Below, in pieces: positions 1 to 11,302 of a stretch of 64,000 nucleotides of DNA. The stretch comes from Polytrichum commune (Eukaryota > Streptophyta > Polytrichopsida > Polytrichales > Polytrichaceae). The position numbers were made by a program, and so were the translations under genes. Each line of letters begins with the position of its first letter. Positions within the stretch are counted from its first letter, which is position 1. The stretch spans positions 16,804,001 through 16,868,000 of the forward strand of contig OX485806.1 of NCBI GenBank assembly GCA_950295325.1. Direction: 5' to 3'. Under the pieces are notes generated by a model. That model did no database searches, was not told the DNA's origin, and saw only the letters and a list, made by a program, of their open reading frames with translations.

Positions 1-1860
1 TTCATTGCTCCTCAACTATTGACAAAGAAATAACCTTCTAAAGTGCTTTGATCCTTATATTTTTTTATGGTGAGAAGGGGTTTTAAGGGTTTTGTGACCA
101 AGACATGCGATCACAATGGGTCCTACTCCACCTTTGTGCCACTCCACACTCAACCACACAAATATTGCTCACCACATGCAAGAGACATTCTATTTGGCTT
201 GATAGACCAAACACTCTCACACCAATGGGTAGATGATGGAATAACACGTGTTCCCCATCACCGACTTGTACACCCTACCCTTCATTAAGTCATATTATCT
301 ACCCCACATAATCCTTCCTTCAACAAAATCATCATAATTCTCCACTCTAACTGGTAAGCATGCACCTATCTCCGTATCAGCCACTTCATCTACGAGTACA
401 CCAAACAAATCCAAATCATTGTAGCACCACGACAATTTTTTAGAGCCCACGCTAATTCTCAAGATGAAAATTAACATGGGCCACATTAATTTTCAACCCA
501 CGTCAACGTGGGCCACATCAATCAATTTCTTAGAAAATCAAGTGTGGGCGATTATCAAACTTTGTGCTATTTTTCACAGGTATCTAGTATTCAACGTGTT
601 GGTTGGAAATCTTTATGAAGACCCAGGGGAAGACCTGGGGTCTTGGACCCACATTAATTCCACCTTGACTAGAAAATTGCCCGCGCTAATTACGACGTCC
701 TTGCCAACTATTCCACCCACACTAATAGGGCCATGTATTTAGTGTCGAGGTCCAGTCTCCCGTTCTTTTGATGTGAGATGAGACAAGACGTGACGTGAAG
801 TGACATTCGGTTTGCTTTGCTTTGCTTTGTGTTTTACCATCGCCATGGCAAAGTACGTGCTCTATTGAGGCAACTACCTTACCTCAAGGCTTGCCTCACT
901 ACACTACTACCTAATTCTTGCCCTAGGACTCTCATTTCTTTATCTTTCCAGCTCACGTGTTATTTCCCATATATACGCAAGACATGTACAATACCTCCAC
1001 ACACCATATGCACAACCCTCGGGCTTCCCCACATACTTCAAATACAAAGAACCACTACTAATGACTGTCCTTGGTATCCATCATAGACCACTCCCACACA
1101 TTTTTGCACATCTACATCAACTTGCTACCACTAAATAGCAAGTCTTTCTTAATTGTATCTTGCACCCAACCCCTCCCCTTACTTTATATATTAATGTAAA
1201 AACCTCACATCAATGGCAAAATAACCCCTTACAACCCCTTCCTTCATTACTCGTTCTCCCCTCCCCAATGAACAAAACTATATCCTATCAAGTATGACCC
1301 CTCCCAAATGATGGCAATGGTAACGACAACATTGTTGGCTCAAGAGTCCATTGCGCCCATCACCAAGTCAACATTGCATGTAAACTACCAGGATACCTGT
1401 CAGCCCTAAACCTCCACTCTTATGCGTCGTAGTCCGAGTGGAAGCCTTAAGCTTACATATGCTTGACTAGCACCTCTTAGTCCATGGCACTAGGCCCCAC
1501 TATGCTTAGACAAGGTTACCATTAAACTCACAGCTTAAATTCAATTGGCAAGAGAGCCAAGTATTTAGAAATACTTCTTACACTCACAGTCATATGATAG
1601 ACTTCACACCCACTCCACAACAACCCCTAAACTAACTCAAGCTATACTATGTTTTCTAGCATTGAGCAACCCCAATTGCATTGTGAGTTGCCCAAGCTCA
1701 TACCTAACTAGTCACTACCTACCTAACCCCACCATGCACATTCTCTTTATTTCCCTAACCAACCTAATCACTACCCTATTGACTAACTGCCACCCCTCCT
1801 AAATCACTGGAATCCTTCCAGCTTTAGTTCCCTTTTAACTTCACACTGGAGGCTTTACCC
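1..1860. other. Intergenic DNA, no gene recognised
   Basis: This stretch is C-rich on the + strand and holds only short open frames with no family resemblance. There are no splice-consistent exons, no terminal repeats and no tRNA-like boxes. It most likely consists of decayed repeats. Confidence 0.6.
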
Positions 1861-3000
1861 CCTGTGACGGCTTCAATTGCTTACAGGGTACATCAAATTC
1901 GACAATGTGGTTGTCCGGTACAATCTGCTCAACAATTCCTCTCATAAAGTGGCAAGAACAGCTCTAGAATACTTCACTCCTCGGACAGTGTCGAAGGTGA
2001 CACCCAATTCCAGATTGCAGAGCCTTCACGGCTCATCGAGCATGTACCTTACCCAGCCTCAATCCAACTTATCTTCCGCTGCCAAAGTTCCGGGGTCTCC
2101 ACACCCAAAGGCCCAGCTCCTCATCCCTCGAGCAGAGACTTGCAGACTCCCTCCCTCTCTCCGCTTGTGCTTCTACCAGCACACTCTCCTCTCAGTCAGT
2201 TTCAACAAACGCTATGATACAGACTCGCCTCGTTGTTGGGATGCCTCCCAGATTCCCCGCAGATGAGTGCCAATGCCGCAAGCAAGCACACACCCACATT
2301 GTCTCTGCTGTGGTTCCTCCGATTCACGACTGCCGACAAGCCTCCTTGCTCAGCAGCTCCCTCCGTGCCCTGTAAATGCCGTTTTTATAGCTCTGTAATG
2401 CAAGCTAGTCGGCACTCCGCGGCCAGGTGAGTCTGTGGTCACTTCCGTCCAGATCCCAGCGATTCTAAATTCAACCGGTCACATGTCGAGGTAGTCGATT
2501 TGGTGCTGGTTCACACAAAGTGCGGCCACAGATTCCTCAAAAATTGATTAGTGAATTCTGGGATGTTCCACCCTCGTCCCGCTGATCTTCGCTTGACCTG
2601 TTAGTCGCCAATCCTTCCAGACCATTGCCTCGAAGTCAGCTGCTGCATCGTCGGTGCTCGATCCACTGCTGCCGATGCAACCATCCTCACCGCATGACCG
2701 ACGCCGCCGCCATCTGCTCCTACCCACTCTCCTACTCCTATCCACACCGCTCACACTCTGGAAGGAAAACCATTCACTACCCGAGCCCCGCCCTCGATCG
2801 AATCCTCCGCAGCACACCTGGAAATCCAGGATCCTCTCGGCGGCAGCAGAGCCCTCCCATTTCTCTCTCCGACCTCTGTCTGTAACCTCCCCCCGTTTTT
2901 TTCAAAGAGAGCCCCTCCTACTCCCAGTGAGACGAATCCAGCTGCCTTGAACCCGGACGTTATCCAGATCTCGTTGAGCATCCGCCCCCTAAATGGCCAG
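1861..3000. other. GC-richer intergenic segment, unrecognised
   Basis: Base composition becomes GC-richer and CpG-containing from about 2000 to 2970 than on either side. Several overlapping frames of 60-130 codons occur on both strands, all Ser/Pro/Arg-rich and mutually shadowing, as expected of GC-rich noncoding DNA. It could be a decayed long terminal repeat or an old gene 5' end. I see no motif that decides between these. Confidence 0.4.
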
Positions 3001-3240
3001 TGGGAAGCTCTAATTCCGGCAATAACCTTGACCCCCAATGGCTTTGCCCTAAGTGCTACCTAATCCTCAACATGGATTCCTATTCACTTCCTTACCCCCT
3101 TCTAGCCACAAAACATTATCATCCTAGCCTAAAGCTTAAGTCGCCACCCAACTCAACACTGCACTCTTTTTATGGTTTTAAAATAATCAATGAAAAACCC
3201 AATTCTAGATTTTAATGAATTGTAAGGGTTAAGAACATAT

Positions 3241-4690
3241 GTGGGCACCTATTTGGGCTCACAATACCCTAGTACTATAAGTGTTGAACTCTTTGTGCTA
3301 CTCTTAGCTTTGAAACAAACACAACATCTCCACACCAACATACATATTTTTACGGACAACATTAACAATGAACATAGTATTCATGAAAACATCACATTCA
3401 CATGTGAATTTTTAATTTTTTTCAAGGCCGACTCAGTTTTTAGTCTCGTGTAGTGCCCCTGAACTTTGAAAAAAAAAAGGTAGTTGACAAAAGTTGCCTC
3501 CAAAGACCAATCAAGCCGGCCTTCCTTGTATTCAAGAAAATGGCATATGTGACATTTTTACGTGCCAAGTGATGTTTTCACGAATACTATGTTAATGTTT
3601 ATATATGTATTCCACAACCACATTCACCATCGCATCTTTGCAACACGGCCATCATGACAAACTTCTCATCTCCAACACCATATTCCATGTCAAAGAATTC
3701 CCCCATCACTTCACTATCCCAAAAACCCATACATACGCGGACATCTCCGACACCGATGTTGTTAATAAATTCGCCAAACAAGGAGTTGAACTTTGTATCA
3801 TTGAGCACTTATCCTTTCACCTCATTGGTAATTCCACACCCTATTGGCACGAAGGTTGCATTACATGGACTCGACACACTGGATTTATCCACAATCTCAA
3901 AAGGACAATCGAGCAAGAATACATCAACAACATCAACTATAAAACCATATGTTCATTTCTACATGTTGACAAATGGATAATTAATGAAGACATATATCAT
4001 TCATGGTCCAACTTGTTTCAGGTGTTCCCATCTACTACAAAGACCAGATTTTCAAGCTCCAACACCTATATGGGAAATGCATGCAAATACGCTATCCTAC
4101 AAAACTTCCCATCACCTCTATGCAGATATGCCACCTATACACAAATGATACATTGTTTCATCTCCTCTCATGTTGCACCAACACCTTACCAACCTCCAAA
4201 CTAATTGCCACAACAAAACCATCCACATTCTTACCCCACTCCTAAAATCACGGCCTTCCACCCATTGCTTCACCCTCACCCATATTGGTCGCATAATCCT
4301 CCAAGGTTATCGCATAATTCAATGCATGGCCTGCCCCTAGCATGATATATCATGTGTTGGAGGTATCTCCCCACATGTGACCCCTCTTTTCCACCCTTCA
4401 CCCTTTATCACAATATGAATGATTGAATTCACATACTCTAATGACCGCCTAGCATTGCAAATAAACTCTCCAAATACTACCCTCTCCTTTCAAAACTTCG
4501 ACAACTAGGTTGAAACTCACCAACCTCTACATTAACGAGAGTCGATATATGTGGTGCCATACACAACCTCTCCATCCAACACCTTTTTGACATGCAACTT
4601 CCCATTACTAACATCAAAATATGCATGACATCCATCCATTGAAATGCTATGTTGGGCATTTTAATCGCCACAGTTCACTTGCCAACTACA
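3241..4690 (+). pseudogene. Retroelement remnant A: RNase H, CCHC-like finger and conserved tail, broken
   Basis: This is a degenerate coding remnant of a retroelement. The frame at 3241-3392 gives an RNase H core with the VEL and FTDN motifs. After a 217-bp insertion (3402-3618) the same protein resumes at 3628 in the frame of 3605-4204, with a His-rich helix, an I-x(4)-D-x(5)-AKQG segment and a STPYW segment. Near 4070 the frame shifts. A zinc-knuckle-like segment follows at 4117-4170 (CHLYTNDTLFHLLSCC, one Cys replaced by Tyr). After more shifts, 4425-4690 carries an IEFTY motif and a K-x2-KYYPLL motif. The RNase H catalytic set is partly lost: the Glu and the middle Asp remain, but the last Asp is Asn. 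No reverse transcriptase domain is visible. Remnant B at 36430-38755 is homologous across the RNase H part. The exact clade is not recognised. Confidence 0.6.
3402..3618. mobile_element. 217-bp insertion flanked by 9-bp direct repeats
   Basis: The direct repeat CACATTCAC occurs at 3393-3401 and at 3619-3627. Removing the insert plus one repeat rejoins the RNase H reading frame of remnant A without a shift. The insert has T-rich and A-rich runs and no obvious terminal inverted repeats. A 9-bp duplication fits a Mutator-like or retroposed insertion. The class is not determined. Confidence 0.55.
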
Positions 4691-6268
4691 CCTTCTACAC
4701 CTATTATTATTGTGGCCCACTATAATTTTGTCATACTTTAGTTTCGGTCAATGTAATTTTTCTTGGACCATGCCATTTCTAAGTACACAATGGTATATGT
4801 ATAAGAATATAAAATTAGTTTTTTTACACTATCATGAATGACTATGGTACGATTAGTGTAATATTAATATAATGTCAAAATCATACCCAACTAACAATGA
4901 TTTTATTATACTTATCATTTGTGTTCTAATATCAATATTTATTGATTCATAAACTACCTTGATTTTCAACCCACGCATAGAACATAGTGGACCACAATAT
5001 TTTCTACACATGCTAATTTTTAACCACAATCTTTTGTTGTGAAAAATGTAGGACACACACATGCTATTTGGTGTTGGAACACATTATTCAATCAAAAGTT
5101 ACCATGTTCTTGACTATTCTTAGCTCACCCTATTACCACTAAATAAACACTATCTACAAGACTTTATTATAACTCAAACTTAACAACAACATTTGATATA
5201 TGAAATATTTTTTCTTTAATTTATTGTGTTCATTCAACTAAATGTTTCACCCTCTAATTTGGCAAAACAAGTTCCTAGGTGTATAACATAAAAGGAAATT
5301 GATTTTAGAGTCCGAGAAGTCAAAATGCTAATAAGATTGAAAGTACATTAAGATGGTTTCAAATATGCTAATTCCTTACAATGGCGGAATGTGGTACAAA
5401 AGATAAAATAAATCCAACAGAGATCTTCCGTTTTTTTAAACTTAACACTTGAATTTTTTTACACTTTATTTTCTTCTCCTTCTCATTGTGGCCGCTGTGC
5501 TCTAGATCATGCATCACTGGTATGGAACTTGTTATGTGTTTGACCTATGAAGTACACATGAATGAATGAAAATGACTACGTAGAATATGGCATGATTGGG
5601 AGTCTCTTCACCTTACAACCATTCCCACTTTAGTGACGGGAGGTCATGGAATGAACGTACTTCAATTGACAAGTTATTTTGGATTGTGAAGTCCAAATCC
5701 AACAAACACAACAAACTAACCCCTAAAAGGTCAAAACAAAATTGTCCCAAAATCATCATAAATAGTTCAGTCCTATTCATAAGCTCGCTAAAGAACATCT
5801 TATGATAGACCTTATTATACGGATGAATGTTTTGTAGAGTCAACATGTTTCACACAAATATGTAGACGTCCACGTGTCCAATGTCAAACAATAAGAACAT
5901 GAACTTATATGTTGATATCTTGGACAACTATGACTGCCCAAACAAAAAGGTCCATCTAGGCCTTTAAGGGTTTATTAAAACCAAAAACATGTAATAATTG
6001 TGATCCTATAATTGATGTCATCAAATACTAGGCATTATAAAAGCCACATAAGGAGTGAAGAGTTTATCTTGTATGCCACATTGCCGTGCCTTGCAGTGGT
6101 GTTATTACTCATTCATTGTTTTTACATTGAGGTCTCGAGCAATATGATTTAATTGAATGATTGGTTCATTAGTTTATTGTTGGGCCCTCAATGTCCTATT
6201 GGGTTGGGCGGCCAAACCCTTTCAATTAAGTTCATAAGTCTTTAAAATCGAGGTGGAGACTCTTGTAA
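4691..6268. other. Intergenic AT-rich DNA, nothing recognised
   Basis: This segment is AT-rich with only short random frames. I found no repeat shared with the rest of the window and no gene signals. Confidence 0.6.
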
Positions 6269-6277
6269 GAGAGGGGT

Positions 6278-6529
6278 TGGTTCGAGATGACCCTAAACTA
6301 CTAGGTTATAGTGGAGAGGTACCCATTTCCAAATGGAGTGGTTGGCGGTTCAATTCCCACTGTGAAACCTTCTCTCTACTTGACGGGGGAAAAAACTAGC
6401 TAGGTAGGGCCCACCCACTGTAAGGTAGGCAATAAACCCCACCCTGCACCAAGAGGATTCTTGAGCAGGGTAGGGCCAATGGGCTCAAATTCATGTCAAA
6501 TTGTTGGACGTTGGTTATTTATTTATTTT
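6278..6529 (+). mobile_element. tRNA-derived SINE with (TTTA)n tail, copy 1
   Basis: This 252-bp element lies between perfect 9-bp direct repeats GAGAGGGGT (6269-6277 and 6530-6538). It has a Pol III B-box-like sequence GGTTCAATTCC near 6349, preceded about 30 bp upstream by an A-box-like TAGTGGAGAGG. It ends in a TTATTTATTTATTTT tail. A second copy with different target repeats is at 51606-51867 on the opposite strand. These are the hallmarks of a SINE retroposed by target-primed reverse transcription. Confidence 0.8.
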
Positions 6530-6538
6530 GAGAGGGGT

Positions 6539-7257
6539 GGATTGGTCTTTCACTAGAAAACATTACATGATAAAAGACAACGTCTTGCTTGAAGTTTAGA
6601 AGTATACATTATTAAAGTTTACAAGAAATTTAGGGCATTGAAATTCTAATTTGAGGATGTAGTACATACATTTCAAAAATATTCACATAACATATGAAAT
6701 ATCTTATCAATATGTGCATTACATCATAGCCCTCGTGAAGACGTTGGTTCATTATTGTAGGTGGTTCGTACCTCTACAAGGGAGCCCCCCCCCCCCACCC
6801 CCAAGTGCCTTTTTTTCAATTTTGGGGGCATGTCTCATAGATTCAACTATCAAAAGTTGAACATGTGGTTTCAAATGGTGCATGATAAAACTCAGCTCCC
6901 TTTATACCATTCGCAAGGACTTGTGGCATGTCCAACGTTCTTTATGAAAGGAGAAGAGGGTCACTAGTAATTTGTTAGGGGCACTTGTATGATAGCCATG
7001 CCCCGTAAGCCCATTCCAGGTTCACGTGTGAGCTCATGGCTTATGATCAAGATGATGCGTCCCTCTTTTACACCAACACATGCGGTTATAAAGCATGGTG
7101 GACATATAAACTTGGAAAAACTTGTGTTCGATTCCAGCATTTAGCTTTATAACCAAGTACATGTGTGATATACCTAGAAGAAAAGATTTGAGGGTTTGAT
7201 GATGCAAGAAATAAAGATCAATCATACTTTTGTTGTATTTAGCATGTGAGTAGCTGG
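6539..7257. other. Intergenic DNA with a poly-C tract
   Basis: No gene is recognised. A run of C with one interruption lies near 6785-6803. The short frame at 6761-6967 spans this run and has no coding character. Confidence 0.55.
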
Positions 7258-7476
7258 TGTTTGGAGTCATACAACTCCAAAGAAGAATTTGGTCAGACAA
7301 GCCAAGAAATAATTGTGCACAAGGGCTAGACAATGCATAAAGGAATTGTGCGTGAGATTTAGACAACTCTTAATCAAAGACATTTGCATAGAGTTAGACA
7401 ACTCCAACCAGAAGATATGATATTGGAGCTAAATAACTCCCAATGTATGGATGTTATTCATTGGAGCTAGACAACT
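7258..7476. repeat. Array of hairpin-forming units, left half
   Basis: Six to seven degenerate units spaced about 30-45 bp apart repeat the pattern TTGGAG-(C/T)TAGACAA-CTCCAA, in which the arms are self-complementary. The array is cut at 7476 by the CACTA element and continues on its right side at 11128. Confidence 0.6.
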
Positions 7477-7788
7477 CACTATAAAAAAAACATGTTTTTT
7501 TTAACGTTGGAGAAAACGGCTATCGGCGTTCACTTTAACATGGACTTTGTTTTTTTGGACGTCATCTAAAATCCGTTATAATTGACGAGCCAAAAACACG
7601 AGGAAAACGGATATAACATGTCCGATTTGAGCTTGTTTTTTATGTGACATCACATGAAACATGGTTTTTCATGGTCCCCATAGATGGACACATGGAGGAC
7701 ATGTCAGCTCCATGTAAGCAAATGATGTGGTGGCAGTGCCAGGAGGGCCACTTTCACGTGGAATTTGCCGCTGACGTGGGTGATACTT

Positions 7789-7932
7789 GGACCCCATAAA
7801 GAAATGACGTGGACATTGCATTTTGTATGGGATGACGCGTGGACCCCATAAAGAAATGACGTGGACATTGCATTTTGTGTGGGATAACGCGTGGACCCCA
7901 TAAAGAAATGACGTGGATATTGCATTTTGTGG
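7789..7932. repeat. 52-bp minisatellite, about 2.8 units
   Basis: The units start at 7789, 7841 and 7893, each beginning GGACCCCATAAAGAAATGAC and differing at only a few bases. They account for the repeated HVISLWGP-like peptide that a minus-strand translation shows, so that peptide is not evidence of a gene. The array lies inside the CACTA element. Confidence 0.9.
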
Positions 7933-9020
7933 AAATGCAATTGCAATCGTTGTTTTGGTTGACGTCATGTGGGACGGGAGAATGTTATGGGGGACAACAT
8001 TTTCATCCTGCATATTAAAATTTGTGATATTATAGTTTTAGGCGTTGTTTTCGAAGCCATCATGTGTGGTGGGAGATTATGATTTCCTTCATCGTCTTCA
8101 TCACGACATGTATCGATGGTGTCATGGACATGAGACAACATCTATGGGGATTTGTTTTTTATGACAACATCCCGTCAATATGCATGTTAATATTGACATA
8201 CATTGGCGTTGTTATGAACACTTACATGAACGTATGGAACATGCTGTTGACGTCAAGGTGGATGACATTCTAGATGAGAATATACATAAAGAACATGTAC
8301 AAAATTTATTCCGAACATATATATGTTGCCATAAATATGTTTTTATTCATTTCCACAACATGTTGCAACTAAAAAGTTGCAATTCTATATAAAACGTCGC
8401 TACCCGTTGGCATGTGCTATAAAATAAACGGAAAAAATAATGTTCTATGCCATGACAAAATCACTAGTTACCCCAAAATTGACTTTGCATGCATCTATGC
8501 TACCTCATTGTCATGAATACATGATGTCGTTTATACTATGCATAGAACTTGGAACTACTCCGATACTGGCCGCGGAATGTCTGTTGACATGTTATTTATT
8601 TTTTTGCGCGTCCGCTTTCGTGGCACTCTCCGCTTGCTACATCCCAAAACGATTCACATAGCACCACGGCAAATATTAGTGAGTTTCTATCCATACGTTA
8701 CCAATATATGCAGACTGTGCAAAAAAAATTACAGCAACAAATGAAAATATATTTTTCTTACCTTTCTTGGATTTACCTCCTGCAAATACGTTACACATTT
8801 ATGTTTTTAGGAAGACAATTTGAGACACGAGTGAGCGTTATGGCTGACATCCACATCTGTCGAACTAGACATCTGAACATGTGTTCGATTCAACAAGCAG
8901 ATGTCTAAAAAAATGGACGAACGACGATGCAACATTGAATTCGATGTCTCTTGCCATGTTCGATAGGATCACAACCACAGTTGGGGTTTTGCGTCAAATA
9001 CTTCAATTGATGGTTGGGTT

Positions 9021-9467
9021 CTATCTAAGGGTGGTGGTATGCAATACCTGCTCTACCACATTCTCGTCGCCTGTGGCTACAATTTCCTCACCCGCTGCAT
9101 GCCCGTCGTCGTTCTCCACACCAGACTGTCCAACCCCTTCATCCACTGCGTCCTCCGCAATGTCAGCAATGACATCGGATTCTACTGTCTTGTTCCCATC
9201 TTCGTGTACTATATCCTCCACCACCGTGGCGATATCCGTGCTGACACTGGCGTGGTCTGCCGCCTTGTTCCTGATGACATCGGCCGCAACATCTTTGATG
9301 ACGTCGCTGCAAACAAGCAATGCAGAAGGACATGACACGTCCACAACATTCACAACATTTAACATGGGAGGGAGGGCAGGTTCCGGCAGGACCGTCTTCG
9401 CTTCTGCCGTGGTCGACGTCAGCACTGATGTGCCCACCAACTTCGCAGATGACGCTTGCGCTTGCAT
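9021..9467 (-). CDS. Unrecognised acidic open frame inside the CACTA element
   Basis: The frame is open from about 9536 down to 9021. The first ATG in it is at 9467, so the upstream 23 codons lack an ATG start. The product is rich in Asp, Glu, Ala and Val (for example DVIKDVAADVI and HEDGNKTVESDV) and has no recognised domain. The + strand of the same bases is also open (8881-9684) but gives a Ser/Thr/Ala-rich product of the kind expected from an antisense shadow. The local GC content is above that of the surrounding element, which would suit a captured host exon. This is a weak call: it may be noncoding. Confidence 0.25.
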   Translation of the reverse strand: MQAQASSAKLVGTSVLTSTTAEAKTVLPEPALPPMLNVVNVVDVSCPSALLVCSDVIKDVAADVIRNKAADHASVSTDIATVVEDIVHEDGNKTVESDVIADIAEDAVDEGVGQSGVENDDGHAAGEEIVATGDENVVEQVLHTTTLR

Positions 9468-9489
9468 GTCATCGCCTGCAATGCCTTGT

Positions 9490-9560
9490 TTAGTGAAGAA
9501 CGGGTGGTTAGTTGCAGATGAACCGGTTGAGTTCAAAAAACAATCCGTTGAAGTTGAAGA
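9490..9560 (+). repeat. Partial copy of the GAACCGGTT dispersed repeat
   Basis: The sequence around 9500-9555 (a GAACGGGTGGTTAGTTGCAG-type start followed by GAACCGGTTGAGTT) matches the longer copies at 43020-43225 and 61800-62020. It lies inside the CACTA element. Confidence 0.5.
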
Positions 9561-11127
9561 CTTGCCTCACCTGGAAACTAGTCGAAGATTCGTCGATCCG
9601 CCACCTCTCCACCCTACCGAAGCAACAAACGTGGTTGCACACCTTCAACCCATGTCCTCCGTCAATCACCCCGCTCGTCCGTAAAGCGTCGTCAGCTCAA
9701 CAAGCGCCGAGACTCCTCCACGCTCGTTCCTCTGTCGTTCTCTCGCCACATTCGTTCCTCTCTCGCTCGCGGTCCCCAAACCCGACCTTCTCTGGCCGGC
9801 AACTTGTGATGAAATATTGTTCCATAATATGTTTTTTTGAACATGTACACATCCCCCTCCATTGCAGTTGACATTGGAACAGAGGACTGGCCTTGCAAAA
9901 GTGATTGCAGAATATGCAGCAGCTGCAAATTTGACCTAGTGTAGTGCCTACACCCCTCAACACAAATAGGTAAGGCAAGAATCACTTCTTTTTTAAGTGG
10001 ATTTTGCGGGAGGCTCTCTTCTGGAGCGTCCAGCATGGAGCTCTGCGTCCCCCCCCCCCCCGCTGCTGCAAACGCAAGCTCCTACGACGGTCCATTCCGA
10101 CTGCGTCGACGCCAACATTGACGGTCTTTTGTCTCCACATTGTGGTACGAGATTGTTGAGAAGCACGGCGGCGTCCTACTCATCCACATCCACGACGTGA
10201 GGCCATCGCCATCAGGGTAAGTGATGCATTTGCACTCTTTGAAATAAGGTTCACCGTTATGTTTAGGGTTTTAGGGTGCCGCCCAACCTTTGAGGGCACT
10301 TCTGCAACACCAGGTGAAATGGTCGACCTCTGGGACACGTGGAAAATGGTCGACACGTGTCACAGTGGACGTCTGCCCATACATTGGCAAAGACGTATTT
10401 TGTATTATATAAATTTAAATGAAGATACCAATAAGGACACTGCATGCGTATTTTGTATTCTATCAATTCTGTCTTCCGGTAAATAAATAAAAAATAGCAT
10501 GCTTTAGATATCGTGAAATGTTCATTGACATTTAACATGCAATTTGGATGTAATTACTACCATGGATAAGTGATTTCACAATATTAATTGATTTAGTTCT
10601 TAGTTATTAGCATGTTCCGACAAACATGCATGGTTTTCTTAATGTAATTTTTCATTCTTTTAATCCAGTTGCTTTCAAAGTGTCCCCATGAATTCCAATA
10701 AGTATATGGAGTGTTCGAGTAATTAATCATTTATTTGGGGTACTCATCCATCGATGATTTCATGACATTCAATGTCAATGTATGTTGCCGCCCGTCATCG
10801 CATTTTTCGTGGTGCGGGCAGCGTTTTCTGTTTGCCCGCCACATCAGCCATGACTGTACAAGCAATGCAAACGTGCACAGTGGTTGATGTGGTTTTTTTT
10901 CCCCTAGACACCCTCCAGCAGAACATATGCATGTTTTACCCAACACCCACAAAGACACGCACATCTAAAATAACATTGCCACGTTTTCAAATGTGAACAT
11001 GCATGTTTCCAGCAGCATCGCATTTAATTCGAAGTATTGCGCGTGTTAACTGCCAAACATACTGACGTCCTACAAAACAATACACGTTTTCTGAAAAGAA
11101 CCCCTAAAACACCAGTTTCTTATAGTG

Positions 11128-11302
11128 ACTCTCGACGAATAAATGAATATAGTTAGAACTGAACGGTTACAACTAGAAGAATGGATGGTAAATCTAGTTG
11201 GAATTAGATAGTTCCAACTAGATAAATGGATGAATGCATCAACTTGGAATCAAAATAAATGAATGTATCGAGTTGGAATTAGACGGTTCCAACTAATGGA
11301 AT
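11128..11302. repeat. Array of hairpin-forming units, right half
   Basis: This continues the array cut by the CACTA element. The best units are at 11197-11218 and 11272-11293, where GTTGGAA and TTCCAAC arms flank an 8-bp loop. Confidence 0.65.

Larger units (their letters stand above)
7477..11127. mobile_element. CACTA-type DNA transposon, non-autonomous, 3.65 kb
   Basis: The element begins CACTATAA and ends TTATAGTG, and is flanked by the 3-bp direct repeat ACT (7474-7476 and 11128-11130). These are the defining terminal and target-site features of the CACTA (En/Spm) superfamily. The terminal inverted repeats are imperfect over about 22 bp. No transposase-like frame is present: the interior has a 52-bp minisatellite (7789-7932), AT-rich filler, and a GC-rich segment at 9020-10220 with an acidic open frame on the minus strand. 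It is therefore a non-autonomous copy that could be mobilised only in trans. Confidence 0.8.

Noticed and set aside
7669-8013. Minus-strand frame with a repeated HVISLWGP peptide
   Set aside because: The peptide repeat is produced by the 52-bp minisatellite and has no other coding support.
9039-9335. Plus-strand frame of 98 codons overlapping the acidic minus-strand frame
   Set aside because: Three frames overlap here on two strands. At most one can be coding, and this one has no family resemblance.
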